From contig JBCCAR010000007.1 in assembly GCA_039814715.1 (NCBI GenBank), positions 1 through 64,000 of the forward strand: DNA of 64,000 nucleotides. The letters are read 5' to 3'. The DNA comes from CAKZYD01 sp039814715 (GTDB lineage Bacteria > Pseudomonadota > Alphaproteobacteria > Sphingomonadales > CAKZYD01). Within the stretch, counting starts at the first letter, position 1. Each line of letters opens with the position of its first letter. The position numbers were made by a program, and so were the translations under genes. The notes below the pieces were generated by a model. The model made no database searches. It was not told where the DNA came from and worked only from the letters and a program-made list of their open reading frames with translations. Positions 16,827-27,000 of the stretch are shown here, one piece after another.

Positions 16827-17969
16827 CTAGGCGCTGCAGGCGAGCGGCTGTGTTTGCTCTAGCGCTTGCGCGACCGTGTCGATCACATAGCTTTGTTCGC
16901 GCTCGGTAAGGCCAGGAAACAATGGCAAAGAGAGCGTCCCCTCCCCCCAGTCACGCGCAACGGGGGCCTGCGTATTATCGCTTGAAAACAACGATAGAGT
17001 CTGGAGCGCGCGGTAGTTTACCGTCGCGCCAACGCCAGCTTCATTAATGCTGGCTAAAAACGCGTCTCTTTTGGCGCTGCCGACATGAACTGGGAAAAGG
17101 TGCTCGGCATGGCGCCCATCGGCAAGCTTTGTCGGCATGCCAAGACCCATCTCCGCAAAGGCTGCTCGGTAACGATCTGCAATGGCTCGGCGGCGATCCA
17201 GAACGGACAAGCACGTCTCGATTTGCGGGCCAAGAAGGGCGGCCAGCAGATCAGGCAGCGACCCCTTCATGCCCGGCTCTTCCACATCCCAATGCTGATA
17301 TTGCTGGCGCTGGAAGCGCTCTGCTGCGTTCGCTGACATCCCGTGTTGGCGGAAGGTGCAGATTTTTTCGTGAAGATGGCTGTTCCGGGTCACAACAGCG
17401 CCGCCTTCCCCGCAACAAATATTTTTGGTCGCATAAAAGGAGAAAATAGCGGCGTCTGACACCATAGCGGGCACAATCCCAGCGCGCTGGCTTTCAAAGG
17501 CGTGGGCGCAGTCTTCAATCAGGTGAACACCGTGCGCATCAGCGAGGCGCCGCAGGCCAATCATATCGCACATTTGGCCGTAGAGATGGACGCAGAAGAT
17601 CGCCCGCGTGTCAGGCGTGATAGCGTCTGCCACAGTCTCGGGGGTGACGAGCAAGGTATCTGGATCAACATCCACAAGCCGCACTTTGGCGCCGCAGAGC
17701 AATGGAATATTGGCGCTTGCGACAAACGTCATGGCAGGCACGATCACTTCATCGCCCGGGCCGATGCCTAGCGCATGAAACAACGCCAATGCCCCCGTTG
17801 ACCAGCTGCTTGTAGCGGCGGCGTAGCCTGCGCCGAAGAAGTCACAAAGCTGGGCTTCCACGCCTTTAGCGATTGGTCCATAGGTTAAGTGACTGCCAGT
17901 CAAAACTGCGGCCATTCGATGCCCATCTTCGGCACTTAGATTATGGCGAAAGAACGGGACTTTCATCAT
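16827..17969 (-). CDS. DegT/DnrJ/EryC1/StrS sugar aminotransferase
   Basis: The 380-aa PLP enzyme has the family blocks LTYGPIAKGVEAQL, PGDEVIVPAMTFVASAN, IEDCAHAFES (cofactor Asp153) and FYATKNICCGEGG with the Schiff-base Lys182. These enzymes aminate keto-sugars made by 4,6-dehydratases or similar. The gene overlaps the end of the glycosyltransferase gene upstream (shared TCATCAT), so the two are cotranscribed. A nucleotide-sugar dehydratase/epimerase lies at 22909, which could make its substrate. Confidence 0.93.
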   Translation of the reverse strand: MMKVPFFRHNLSAEDGHRMAAVLTGSHLTYGPIAKGVEAQLCDFFGAGYAAATSSWSTGALALFHALGIGPGDEVIVPAMTFVASANIPLLCGAKVRLVDVDPDTLLVTPETVADAITPDTRAIFCVHLYGQMCDMIGLRRLADAHGVHLIEDCAHAFESQRAGIVPAMVSDAAIFSFYATKNICCGEGGAVVTRNSHLHEKICTFRQHGMSANAAERFQRQQYQHWDVEEPGMKGSLPDLLAALLGPQIETCLSVLDRRRAIADRYRAAFAEMGLGMPTKLADGRHAEHLFPVHVGSAKRDAFLASINEAGVGATVNYRALQTLSLFSSDNTQAPVARDWGEGTLSLPLFPGLTEREQSYVIDTVAQALEQTQPLACSA

Positions 17970-19552
17970 GCGGCCCTGCGCGCATGATCAAGGAGCAACT
18001 GCACCGGGCCTTCACGGTCGGCAAGTTTCTCCCAGCGGGCAAGCGCTTTCGTGTGCGCGCGCTGCTGGGACTTTGGATCGGAGGAAGCCGCTGCTAGCGC
18101 TGAAAACACAGCATCTAAATCAGGGAAGGTGAAACCTGGCCCGGCAACAGTCGCCACATCGCAATCGGGTACAGTGAAAAGGTTCAAGCCATGCGCCATG
18201 GCATAAGCGGCAGACGTGCCGCCGCCCGCTCGCGGCGGATTGAGCACTGCATCAAAGGTCTTCAAGCTGCTAAACAAATCCCTTGAAAAGCCAACAAACT
18301 CCATTTGCCGATGGTCATAAATGCGTTGCTGCAGCGCGTGACTGCAAGCGGATGGCGCGCCAAAGAAAATCACCTTTATCCGGGGGTTTTCAGCAAGGCA
18401 AAGCTCAAGTTTTTTTAGGAAAAGACTGGAGAGTTCCAAGGTCATTCGGTTGGAGATGACCGCAACAGCATAAGCCCCGTCTTCCACTCCATACTCTTGC
18501 CGGGCAACCGGGTCTCCAAGCTCGGGCCGCTCGAAACCAGATGGGATATTGATGATACGCTCTGGCTGTATCCCAAGGCGCGACACCAGCCGGGCTTGGG
18601 GTTGTTGGACTGGCTTGACCGTTGCAAACGCGCCAGGTTCTCCAATGCTGATCATGGAGGTCGTTGGCATAGCAATATGGGGAATACAGCGGCCAGCAAC
18701 ATCGGCATACAGGTTGCCCGGGCCCAAAGAAATAAGGTGCGTGGGCGCAAAGCTGTTCAGTTCCGCGCAGAAACCGCTAAAAGCATCTTCATCAATCGAG
18801 TCAATCTTGCTTTGCCAAAATTGCGCGTGTCCGCTGGGTATAGCAATGCGAGACACGGTGTCTAAATCAGTCATCTTTGGCGCAACGGCAGGGCAATAAA
18901 AGCCGGAAGCCGTGCGGCGCGGCGTGAGGGATTGATTAAGGATTTTCACGCTATGGCCCATCCCCACCAGAGTATCGGCCATAGATAAAGCAGCCGCCGT
19001 CGGCGCATGGCGGCGGCCTAGAAATTGCGTCAAACAAATGGCGACACGCGCGCGCTCTTCAGAGCCTTGCGTGGTTGAAAGGGTGCTTGCCACGCCTGCG
19101 AAGGCAGCGCGCGCACGATCGTACAAAACCCGGTAAATAGAGCGCGAATGGTAGTCAAGCTTTGCACGCTGGAGCGCAGAGAAATGCTCCGCCCGGTCAA
19201 ACGGCACAGCCATAAATCCATGCCAAGCGTGATAGAACTGCTCCAGCGTCAAGCCGGCGCTGGGTTCACGGAGCCATTTCGACACACGAGGCAGCAGAGC
19301 GTAATCAGCGCTCATCAGCTGCAAAACGCTGGCCCCAAGAAGCTTTTGATGGATATCGCCTTTTGCGATGACCTTGTTAAAGCGTGCAACATCATACGCC
19401 TGCTGCTTTTCACTTTTGGACTGGAAGGACCTCGCAAGCGCTTCATGGCCAAGGAAGATTGTCCCAAAGGTGCCGCGCGCTTTTGCTAAGTCAAAGGTCT
19501 TCACCAAGGTGAGCACGTCAGCGATGGTCAAATTGCGTTGGGGCGCACTCAT
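17966..19552 (-). CDS. GT-B glycosyltransferase-like protein
   Basis: The 528-aa protein has an unrecognised N-terminal helical region (about 1-170), then a Rossmann-like half beginning RARVAICLTQFLGRRHAP and a second half with VIFFGAPSA, MEFVGFSRDL and NPPRAGGGTSAAYAMAHGL. That last motif resembles the donor-binding loop of retaining GT-B transferases and of HMW1C/OGT-like enzymes. It is coupled to the sugar aminotransferase. A role in adding a modified sugar to a surface glycan or protein is likely. The acceptor is unknown. Confidence 0.7.
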   Translation of the reverse strand: MSAPQRNLTIADVLTLVKTFDLAKARGTFGTIFLGHEALARSFQSKSEKQQAYDVARFNKVIAKGDIHQKLLGASVLQLMSADYALLPRVSKWLREPSAGLTLEQFYHAWHGFMAVPFDRAEHFSALQRAKLDYHSRSIYRVLYDRARAAFAGVASTLSTTQGSEERARVAICLTQFLGRRHAPTAAALSMADTLVGMGHSVKILNQSLTPRRTASGFYCPAVAPKMTDLDTVSRIAIPSGHAQFWQSKIDSIDEDAFSGFCAELNSFAPTHLISLGPGNLYADVAGRCIPHIAMPTTSMISIGEPGAFATVKPVQQPQARLVSRLGIQPERIINIPSGFERPELGDPVARQEYGVEDGAYAVAVISNRMTLELSSLFLKKLELCLAENPRIKVIFFGAPSACSHALQQRIYDHRQMEFVGFSRDLFSSLKTFDAVLNPPRAGGGTSAAYAMAHGLNLFTVPDCDVATVAGPGFTFPDLDAVFSALAAASSDPKSQQRAHTKALARWEKLADREGPVQLLLDHARRAA

Positions 19553-19707
19553 AAAGAGAAGTCTCGCTAGTATGAATTGAATAACACCATCTTGACCCGC
19601 TCCCCTGAAAAAACGGTAAACGCGATTTTAAGCATGTTTGCATAGGCTTTCTGCCAACGGGTGAAAGGCGCGCCATCACGCGCTTGCCGAGAATGGTGAA
19701 ATGTGCG

Positions 19708-20415
19708 ATGCCCAAAACAGTCGCAATCATGCAGCCCAACTACCTGCCATGGCAGGGGTATGTAGACCTTATGAACCGGGTGGATGAGTTCATTATCTAC
19801 GACGACACCCAATATACGCGCCGCGATTGGCGCAACCGTAATCGCATCATGCTCGCTGGAAAACAGCAATGGCTCAGCATCCCTGTTGAAGTGAGTGGGC
19901 GCTATGAACAAGCGATTTGCGATGTTCGAATTGCAGACACAGCCTGGCAAAAGGCCCACCCGGCTACCTTGCGGCACGCCTACGCCAAAGCGCCTTATTT
20001 CGAAGACGTCTGCGATCTCTTAGCGCTGGGGTTTGAGGGGCGACGCTACCAGTGGCTGCTGGACGCCGACGTCGCGTTCATTGAGCTCATTCGCGGTTAT
20101 CTCAGCATCCAAACGCGCCTCACCTTTGCCTCAGACTACAAAGCGGAGGGACGCAAAACTGAAAAACTCATCGCCTTGTGCGCAGCCGCCGGGGCAGATC
20201 ATTATATCTCCGCGCCAGCCGCTAAGGCCTATATTGAGCCAGATTTATTTCAACAGGCAGGCATTCAGCTCAGCTATATCGATTACCCGACATACCCAGA
20301 ATATGCGCATGTCTCCACCTATGCGCCTAGTCTCAGTGTTATTGATGCGCTGATGCATTGCGGGCAAAGCGCCGCGCACCACTTTACTCCAGCACCCAAA
20401 GCGGCTGCGGCATGA
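19708..20415 (+). CDS. WbqC-like family protein
   Basis: The 235-aa protein matches the WbqC-like family, with the opening AIMQPNYLPWQGYVDLM, DEFIIYDDTQYTRRDWRNRN and later TEKLIALCAAAGADHYISAP. The family is found in O-antigen and other surface-glycan loci; the reaction is not settled. ATG 19708 with GGTGA upstream is preferred; the frame also allows ATG 19693 and TTG 19684. The stop overlaps the next start (ATGA). It begins a plus-strand operon divergent from the aminotransferase/glycosyltransferase pair. Confidence 0.9.
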   Translation: MPKTVAIMQPNYLPWQGYVDLMNRVDEFIIYDDTQYTRRDWRNRNRIMLAGKQQWLSIPVEVSGRYEQAICDVRIADTAWQKAHPATLRHAYAKAPYFEDVCDLLALGFEGRRYQWLLDADVAFIELIRGYLSIQTRLTFASDYKAEGRKTEKLIALCAAAGADHYISAPAAKAYIEPDLFQQAGIQLSYIDYPTYPEYAHVSTYAPSLSVIDALMHCGQSAAHHFTPAPKAAAA

Positions 20416-21065
20416 GCGCAAAACCGCTCATCATATTCGGCCTTGGCGATTTTGGCCGCATCGCCCGGCTCTATTTCGAACGCTTTGGAGGGCGGGTCGT
20501 AACCGCGTTTTGCGTTGATGAACCAAAGGCATCTACTTTTGAAGGCCTGCCAGTGCTGGCGGCAGATGCTCTACCGTCTACAGATCAAGCAGAGCTGTTT
20601 ATCGCCATTGGGTATTCGAAAGTGAATAAAACCCGGGCAGCGGTTTTTTCTCGTTTCAAGGCAGCCGGATACACCCTCGCAAGCCTGGTCCACCCCAGCG
20701 TGACCCTATGGGAAGGGACAAAGATCGGCGAAAACGTCATGATATTTGAGAATAATGTCGTGCAACCCGGCGTCACCCTTGGCGATGACGTGATCATCTG
20801 GTCTCACAATCACATTGGTCATGATGCGAGCGTTGGCGCGCATGTCTTCGTCTCTAGCGAGGTTTGCATTGCGGGCCGTGCAGCCATTGGAGAGCGCAGC
20901 TTTTTAGGCATTAACGCAACCATCCGCGATGGCATCACCGTTGGCGCTGGCTGCATTGTTGGCGCGGGCGCACTACTTTTATCAGATGCCGCCGAAGACG
21001 GAGTGTATTTGGCGGATGAGACACCGCGCCACCGCTTACCTGCCAGCCGCCTGAGAGGCTTTTGA
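20412..21065 (+). CDS. NeuD-like left-handed beta-helix sugar acetyltransferase
   Basis: The 217-aa protein has an N-terminal nucleotide-like domain (LIIFGLGDFGRIARLYF) and a C-terminal hexapeptide-repeat helix (for example GVTLGDDVIIW, ASVGAHVFVS, AAIGERSFLG, ITVGAGCIVGAGA). This is the NeuD/PglD architecture, which acetylates amino-sugars using acetyl-CoA. With the sugar aminotransferase nearby, N-acetylation of an amino-sugar is the simplest role. The start overlaps the previous stop by four bases, so the longer reading from 20358 is rejected. Confidence 0.9.
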   Translation: MSAKPLIIFGLGDFGRIARLYFERFGGRVVTAFCVDEPKASTFEGLPVLAADALPSTDQAELFIAIGYSKVNKTRAAVFSRFKAAGYTLASLVHPSVTLWEGTKIGENVMIFENNVVQPGVTLGDDVIIWSHNHIGHDASVGAHVFVSSEVCIAGRAAIGERSFLGINATIRDGITVGAGCIVGAGALLLSDAAEDGVYLADETPRHRLPASRLRGF

Positions 21066-21069
21066 GCCA

Positions 21070-21981
21070 ATGGGCCAGTGGCGCAAACTTGGTCAGATAT
21101 GTGGCGGGCTCACAATAGGGAATTGGGCAGGCGGATTTGCCGCCGTTCCAACTGCCGTTCATCTCAGCGGCGATGTTTACCGCGTTTATGTTTCCGCTCG
21201 TGATGACAAACAGCGCTCCAGGCCAGCCTGGATTGATGTTGATATTAAGGCTTTAAAGGTGACCAACGAATGCGCCCAGCCGGTGCTCCCGCTGGGCGAT
21301 CTTGGCGCGTTTGACGATAGCGGCGTGATGCCAACTTGGATCACACCGCGCCGCGATGGCGATTTGATGTATTACATCGGTTGGAACCGCGGCGTCACCG
21401 TGCCGTTCCGCAATTCGGTTGGCCTGGCCAAGCAAGATGAGCGCGGCACGTGGAACAAGCTTTACCAAGGGCCCATTCTCGACAGAACCCGTGATGAACC
21501 CCATTTCGTCGCCAGCTGCGCTGTGATGGAAGATGGCGACCTGTTCCATAATTGGTACCTGAGTTGTACAGGGTGGAGCGCGGCCGAGAGCGGACCCACG
21601 CATCACTATCACATTAAATATGCAACCTCGCGCGACGGCGTCGATTGGCAGCGCAGCGGCCATGTCGCTATCGATTTCGTGGGCGATGAATATGCAATTT
21701 CCCGGCCCAGCGTGCTGCGCGGGCATGACGGGAGTTGGCACATGTGGTTTTCCACGCGCGGCGATCACTACCAGATTTTCAAAGCGACCTCGCGCAATGG
21801 CAGCGATTGGGCCCGGACACCTGACCCCGTGCTCACCACGTCTCAAAGCGGCTGGGATGCAGAGATGGTCTGCTACCCCTTTGTGTTCGAGCACGCAGGC
21901 AAACGCTTCATGTTTTTCAATGGCAATGGCTATGGCCAATCAGGCTTAGGACTTGCTGTCTGGGAAGGAGACTTAGAATGA
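21070..21981 (+). CDS. Five-bladed beta-propeller protein (GH43/GH32-like)
   Basis: The 303-aa protein shows the repeating blades of glycoside-hydrolase families 43 and 32: YRVYVSARD, GVMPTWITP, YYIGWNRG, IKYATSRDGVDWQR, ISRPSVLRG, WHMWFSTRGD and FKATSRNGSDWARTP. There is no signal peptide, which is unusual for a secreted glycosidase. It lies between a sugar acetyltransferase and a PhyH oxygenase, so it may act on an intracellular sugar intermediate or be a transferase. Catalytic acids cannot be assigned with certainty from sequence alone. Confidence 0.72.
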   Translation: MGQWRKLGQICGGLTIGNWAGGFAAVPTAVHLSGDVYRVYVSARDDKQRSRPAWIDVDIKALKVTNECAQPVLPLGDLGAFDDSGVMPTWITPRRDGDLMYYIGWNRGVTVPFRNSVGLAKQDERGTWNKLYQGPILDRTRDEPHFVASCAVMEDGDLFHNWYLSCTGWSAAESGPTHHYHIKYATSRDGVDWQRSGHVAIDFVGDEYAISRPSVLRGHDGSWHMWFSTRGDHYQIFKATSRNGSDWARTPDPVLTTSQSGWDAEMVCYPFVFEHAGKRFMFFNGNGYGQSGLGLAVWEGDLE

Positions 21982-22811
21982 CCATCATGCAGACAATTAC
22001 CCCCGCTGCGCATAGCATTGACTATGACCTGGATAGAATTCGTTATGAGCTTGACCGGTTGGGCTACTGCGTGGTGGAGAATGTGCTCTCTAGCGCGCAG
22101 CTTGAAGGCACTGTGGCCGCGATGTACCGCGCGCGCACGGCAATCCATGCAGAGCTGGGCTTAGAGCGTCTCGAAGCAGCAGGCGAAGCTGGCATTTTGC
22201 GCCTCATGTGCAAATTCGAGCCGTCGTTTCTAGAGCTTTTAGAGGCCCCTTTATTCCTCGATGTGCTTGACGCAGCCCTATCGCCAACATCGGTCATGCA
22301 TTTACAGCAAGGCATTATCCTGGAACCCGAAAATGGCGGTACAGGCACCATGTTTCAAAATTCCTGGCACCCGGATTTCACGCGGCTGCTCAATGGTTAC
22401 CGTGCCTCCATCAATTTCATGGTCGCCGTGACCGACTACACGCGCGAAACCGGCGCAACGCATGTGCTCCCAGGGTCTCATCAAAAACCACGCCCCCCGG
22501 CAGACATTTTGGAGACCTACGGCATACCTGTCGAAGCCCCCGCTGGCTCGGTCATTATCTTTGATTCAACGCTTTGGCATAAGTCCGGCCGCAATACGAG
22601 CGGCGCAGACCGGCTCGCCATCAACCACCAATTCACGTGCTCCTGGTTTAAGCAGCAGATCGATTATGTACGCGCGCTTGATGAAAGCCTCATCTTATCG
22701 CTGCCGCAGCGCACGCAGCAAATGCTGGGATATTTTACCCGCGTTCCAACGTCATTGGATGAATATTACCAGCCACCCGAAAAACGGCTCTACCGCGCAG
22801 GCCAGGGCTAA
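21978..22811 (+). CDS. Phytanoyl-CoA dioxygenase (PhyH) family Fe(II)/2-oxoglutarate oxygenase
   Basis: The 277-aa protein has the iron triad of the PhyH family: His131 and Asp133 in SWHPDF and His201 in LWHKSGRN, followed by a basic residue for 2-oxoglutarate. Its ATG overlaps the previous stop (ATGA). PhyH proteins in glycan loci hydroxylate or rearrange small molecules or sugar groups. The substrate is not predictable, but operon position suggests modification of the same sugar or lipid moiety. Confidence 0.9.
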   Translation: MTIMQTITPAAHSIDYDLDRIRYELDRLGYCVVENVLSSAQLEGTVAAMYRARTAIHAELGLERLEAAGEAGILRLMCKFEPSFLELLEAPLFLDVLDAALSPTSVMHLQQGIILEPENGGTGTMFQNSWHPDFTRLLNGYRASINFMVAVTDYTRETGATHVLPGSHQKPRPPADILETYGIPVEAPAGSVIIFDSTLWHKSGRNTSGADRLAINHQFTCSWFKQQIDYVRALDESLILSLPQRTQQMLGYFTRVPTSLDEYYQPPEKRLYRAGQG

Positions 22812-22908
22812 GACAGCGCGGGCTGATGCGGCAAGCCTAGCCAGCCTCAACCATATATTAAGCATAGTCAGTCATTGCTTCTTAACGGCGTTTTAAAGGA
22901 GCACTTTC

Positions 22909-23949
22909 GTGGCGAAACGATTGCTGATAACGGGCGGAGCTGGCTTTGTTGGCTCTAATTTCACCAAGTACATCATGGCGAAATACCCCGGCTACGACGT
23001 CGCGATCCTTGATGCGATGACCTATGCGGGCTCCATTGACAACCTGCCTGCTGAAATGTTCTCGAACAACCACCCTGGCTACTCCTTCTGGCATGGCGAT
23101 GTGCGTAACCCTGAAATCGTCAATGCTCTGGTCGCCAATAGCGACGTGGTTGTCCACTTTGCGGCTGAAACGCACGTCACGCGCTCCATTTTTGACAACC
23201 GGCATTTCTTTGAGACTGACGTTCTCGGCACGCAAACCGTTGCCAACGCTGTGCAGCGCGCTGGCAAATCCATTGAGCGCTTCATTCATATCTCGACATC
23301 AGAAGTCTATGGCAGCGCTGTTCGCAATGAGATTGATGAAGACCATCCACTGAACCCCATGAGCCCATATGCCAGCGCAAAGTGCGGCGCAGACCGCCTA
23401 GTCTACAGCTATATGGCAACCTATGACATTCCCGCGGTCATTGTCCGTCCATTTAATATTTTTGGTCCCCGCCAGCATCTTGAAAAAGTTGTTCCCCGCT
23501 TCATCACATCCATCCTGCGCGAGGAACCACTGACCGTCCATGGGGATGGCCACGCCGCGCGCGACTTTGTCTTTGTCGAAGATATCTGCAGGGCTTTAGA
23601 CCTGGTGATCCATGCGCCTTGCGAACAAGTCTGCGGCGAGGTGTTCAACGTCGCCACGGGCACGCACCGCTCGATCAATGACATTGCAAATGCGCTTCTA
23701 GAAGAACTGCATGCGCAAGATCACGCAACGATTGAACATGTTATAGAGCGCCCCGGCCAAGTGAGCCGCCATACCGGCTGCGCGCGCAAAATTCGCGAGC
23801 AGCTTGGATGGGCCCCTAGCGTGAGCTGGCGTGAAGGCCTGCGCCGCACGATCCGCTGGTATCAAGACAATGAAGATGTATGGAACAAACAGCTATGGCT
23901 GCGCAAAGTACCGCTCAATTACACCCCTGGCATTACCGAGTACCACTAG
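22909..23949 (+). CDS. NAD-dependent nucleotide-sugar epimerase/dehydratase
   Basis: The 346-aa extended SDR starts at GTG with AAGGAG seven bases upstream. It has the NAD loop GGAGFVG (9-15), HFAAETHVTRSIFD and the catalytic pair Tyr154/Lys158 in YASAKCGADR. Overall it resembles dTDP-glucose 4,6-dehydratases, but the motif TDE of those enzymes reads Thr130-Ser131-Glu132 (STSEVYG), as in UDP-glucuronate decarboxylases and some epimerases. So a 4,6-dehydratase role is not assured. It probably makes the keto-sugar or branched precursor for the adjacent aminotransferase and acetyltransferase. Confidence 0.88.
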   Translation: MAKRLLITGGAGFVGSNFTKYIMAKYPGYDVAILDAMTYAGSIDNLPAEMFSNNHPGYSFWHGDVRNPEIVNALVANSDVVVHFAAETHVTRSIFDNRHFFETDVLGTQTVANAVQRAGKSIERFIHISTSEVYGSAVRNEIDEDHPLNPMSPYASAKCGADRLVYSYMATYDIPAVIVRPFNIFGPRQHLEKVVPRFITSILREEPLTVHGDGHAARDFVFVEDICRALDLVIHAPCEQVCGEVFNVATGTHRSINDIANALLEELHAQDHATIEHVIERPGQVSRHTGCARKIREQLGWAPSVSWREGLRRTIRWYQDNEDVWNKQLWLRKVPLNYTPGITEYH

Positions 23950-24006
23950 GCGTGAAAACACAAAATAGCAGTCTACTTCGCGTCAACACCGGTATATAGA
24001 CCCCGT

Positions 24007-27000
24007 ATGAAAGTTGCTCTGACACACATCACCCGGTACCACTACGACCGGCCGGTAGACCTTGGCCCGCAGGTGGTTCGCCTGCGCCCAGCGCCCCATT
24101 GCCGCACAAAAATACTCTCATACGCCCTGAAAGTAACGCCGCAGGAGCACTTTCTCAATTGGCAACAAGATGCCTATGCGAATTTCCTGGGGCGAATTGT
24201 GGTTCCAGAACCAACGCGCCAATTTGAAGTGGCCGTAGACCTTATTGCCGACTTAGAAGTCATCAATCCCTTTGATTTCTTCTTAGAAAGCCACGCAGAG
24301 ACCTTCCCCTTTGGCTATGACGCAGAAACGAAGAAAGAGCTAGAGGCCTATCTTGAGATTGAGGAAAGTGGCCCCTTACTGGAGAGCTTCCTCGAGCAAG
24401 TCGACCTAACAGAGCGACTGACCAACGATTTCCTCGTCGAACTCAATCAATTGGTTGAGAAGAAAATTGACTATGTCATTCGCATGGAACCAGGCGTTCA
24501 AACATGCGAGGAAACACTGAAAAAAGGGCGTGGTTCTTGCCGTGATAGCTCCTGGCTTTTGGTGCAAGTTTTGCGTAATTTAGGCCTCGCGGCGCGCTTT
24601 GCATCCGGTTATTTGATCCAGCTCGTGCCCGATAAAAAAGCGCTTGATGGTCCGCAGGGGACCGACAAGGACTTTACCGATCTGCACGCCTGGGCTGAAG
24701 TCTATTTGCCTGGCGCTGGCTGGGTCGGCATGGACCCGACAAGCGGTTTGTTTACTGGGGAAGGCCATATCCCCCTGGCATGCGCGCCCAAACCAACCGG
24801 CGCCGCGCCCATCTCTGGCTTGGCGAGCGACGCGGAAGTTGAATTCTCCTTTGAGATGAACGTGACGCGCTTAGATGATGGGCCGCGCATTACCAAACCC
24901 TTTCCAGAAGAGATGTGGGATGAGATTGACGCACTGGGCACACAGGTCGACGCGGCCTTAGAGGACGGCGATGTGCGCTTGACGATGGGCGGCGAACCAA
25001 CCTTTGTTGCGATCGATAATGTCGACCATGACGAATGGAATACTGAGGCTGTTGGCCCGACAAAGCGCGCTTATTCAGACACACTGATTAGGCGCCTACG
25101 TGAAACCTTCGCGCCGGGCGGCATGCTCCACTACGGGCAAGGGAAATGGTATCCAGGCGAAAGCCTCCCGCGCTGGGCCTTTGCGCTGTATTGGCGCGAG
25201 GACGGCGAACCGCTTTGGCGTAATGTTGATCTGGTGGCAAAGGAAGCTGGCCCAAGCAACGCGACTGATGAAGACGTGGCGAAATTCACGCAAACCTTGG
25301 CGCAAAACCTTGGGTTAAGCGCTAAGTTCGCGCAGCCAGTGTATGAAGACCCAGTTCCCTATACTGGGAAAGAAGCGCGCCTGCCAAACAATGTCACGAT
25401 CGACGATAGCAAGTTGAGTGACCCGGAAGAACGAGCCCGGCTTATCCGCGTGTTTGAACACGGCCTTGGCAAACCGACGGGATATGTTCTGCCAGTTCAG
25501 CGCCAGCAAGATGCTGACCGCGGCGGGTGGCGTTCCGAAATGTGGAAATCCCGGCGCAACAAGCTTTATTTGCTTCCTGGCGATTCTCCCGTTGGGTTTC
25601 GCTTGCCGATTGAATCCCTGCCTTGGGTGCCAAAAGCGGCCTACCCTTATTTCTTCCCCGCCGACCCCTTTGCGCCAAAGCAGGCGCTGAAAAAGCAGCG
25701 TCAAAACGAAGACGACAAAGAGCGGGATGCGGAAAAGCGCCAAGACACGCATGAACAAGTCTTATTCGTGGGTGAGCCCGTGCGTACAGCGCTGTCGGTT
25801 GAAGTTCGCGGCGGGCATATGTGTGTGTTTTTGCCGCCGACAGAGCGTGCGAACGACTATGTAGACCTGATCCAGGCTGTGGAAGAAAGCGCCGAAGAGC
25901 TTGGCCAACCCATACACATCGAAGGCTATATGCCGCCAAGCGATAGCCGGCTCAATGTCATGAAAGTGACGCCTGACCCAGGCGTGATTGAGGTCAATAT
26001 TCACCCCGCGCGAAGCTGGGATGAGATTAAACACATCACCACATCGCTCTATGAAGATGCCCGGCTAAGCCGATTGACGGCCGAGAAATTCATGATCGAT
26101 GGTCGCCACACCGGCACAGGCGGCGGCAATCACGTGGTTATGGGCGCCGAAAAGCCCGAAGATTCGCCCTTTTTGCGGCGGCCTGACCTGCTGAGATCGA
26201 TGTTGACCTTCTGGCAGCAACATCCAAGCCTCTCCTATCTGTTCTCCGGCCTTTTCATTGGCCCAACAAGCCAAGCGCCTCGCATTGATGAAGCGCGGAC
26301 GGATAGTCTGTATGAGCTTGAAATCGCGTTTAAAGAAATTGATCGCTTAGCCAATCAGGATGGGATTGTGCAGCCGTGGAGCGTCGACCGGTTGCTGCGT
26401 AACTTACTTATTGATTCCACAGGCAACACGCACCGGACTGAGATTTGCATCGATAAGCTCTATTCTCCCGACGGACCAACAGGACGCCTCGGACTTTTAG
26501 AGTTTCGCGGCTTTGAAATGCCGCCGCACCCGAAAATGAGCTTGGTGCAGCAGCTGCTGTTAAGGGCGCTCGTTGCCCGTTTTTGGAAAAACCCTTATCG
26601 CGGAAAATTGATTGATTGGGGTATGGCGCTGCATGATAAATTCATGCTGCCGCACTTCATTTGGCAGGATTTCTGCTGCGTCCTTGAAGACTTGCGCGGC
26701 CATGGTTTCGATTTTGACGAAACCTGGTTTGAAGCCTTTTATGATTTCCGCTTCCCGCTTTATGGCCGCACGCAGCAAGCTGGCATGACGGTGTCGCTGC
26801 GCCAGGCGCTAGAGCCATGGCATGTTTTAGGCGAAGAAGGCGCCGTTGGTGGGACGGCGCGCTATGTCGATTCATCGCTCGAGCGCATGCAAGTCGATGT
26901 CGAGCACTTTGACCCAGAGCGCTATGTCATCGGCTGCAACGGCTATGAGGTCCCGCTAACGCAAACCCAGACGCCAGGTAGCTATGTCGCCGGTGTTCGC

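Noticed and set aside
21253..21939. 228-aa minus-strand frame opposite the beta-propeller gene
   Set aside because: The plus-strand protein has repeated blade motifs; the antisense frame has none.
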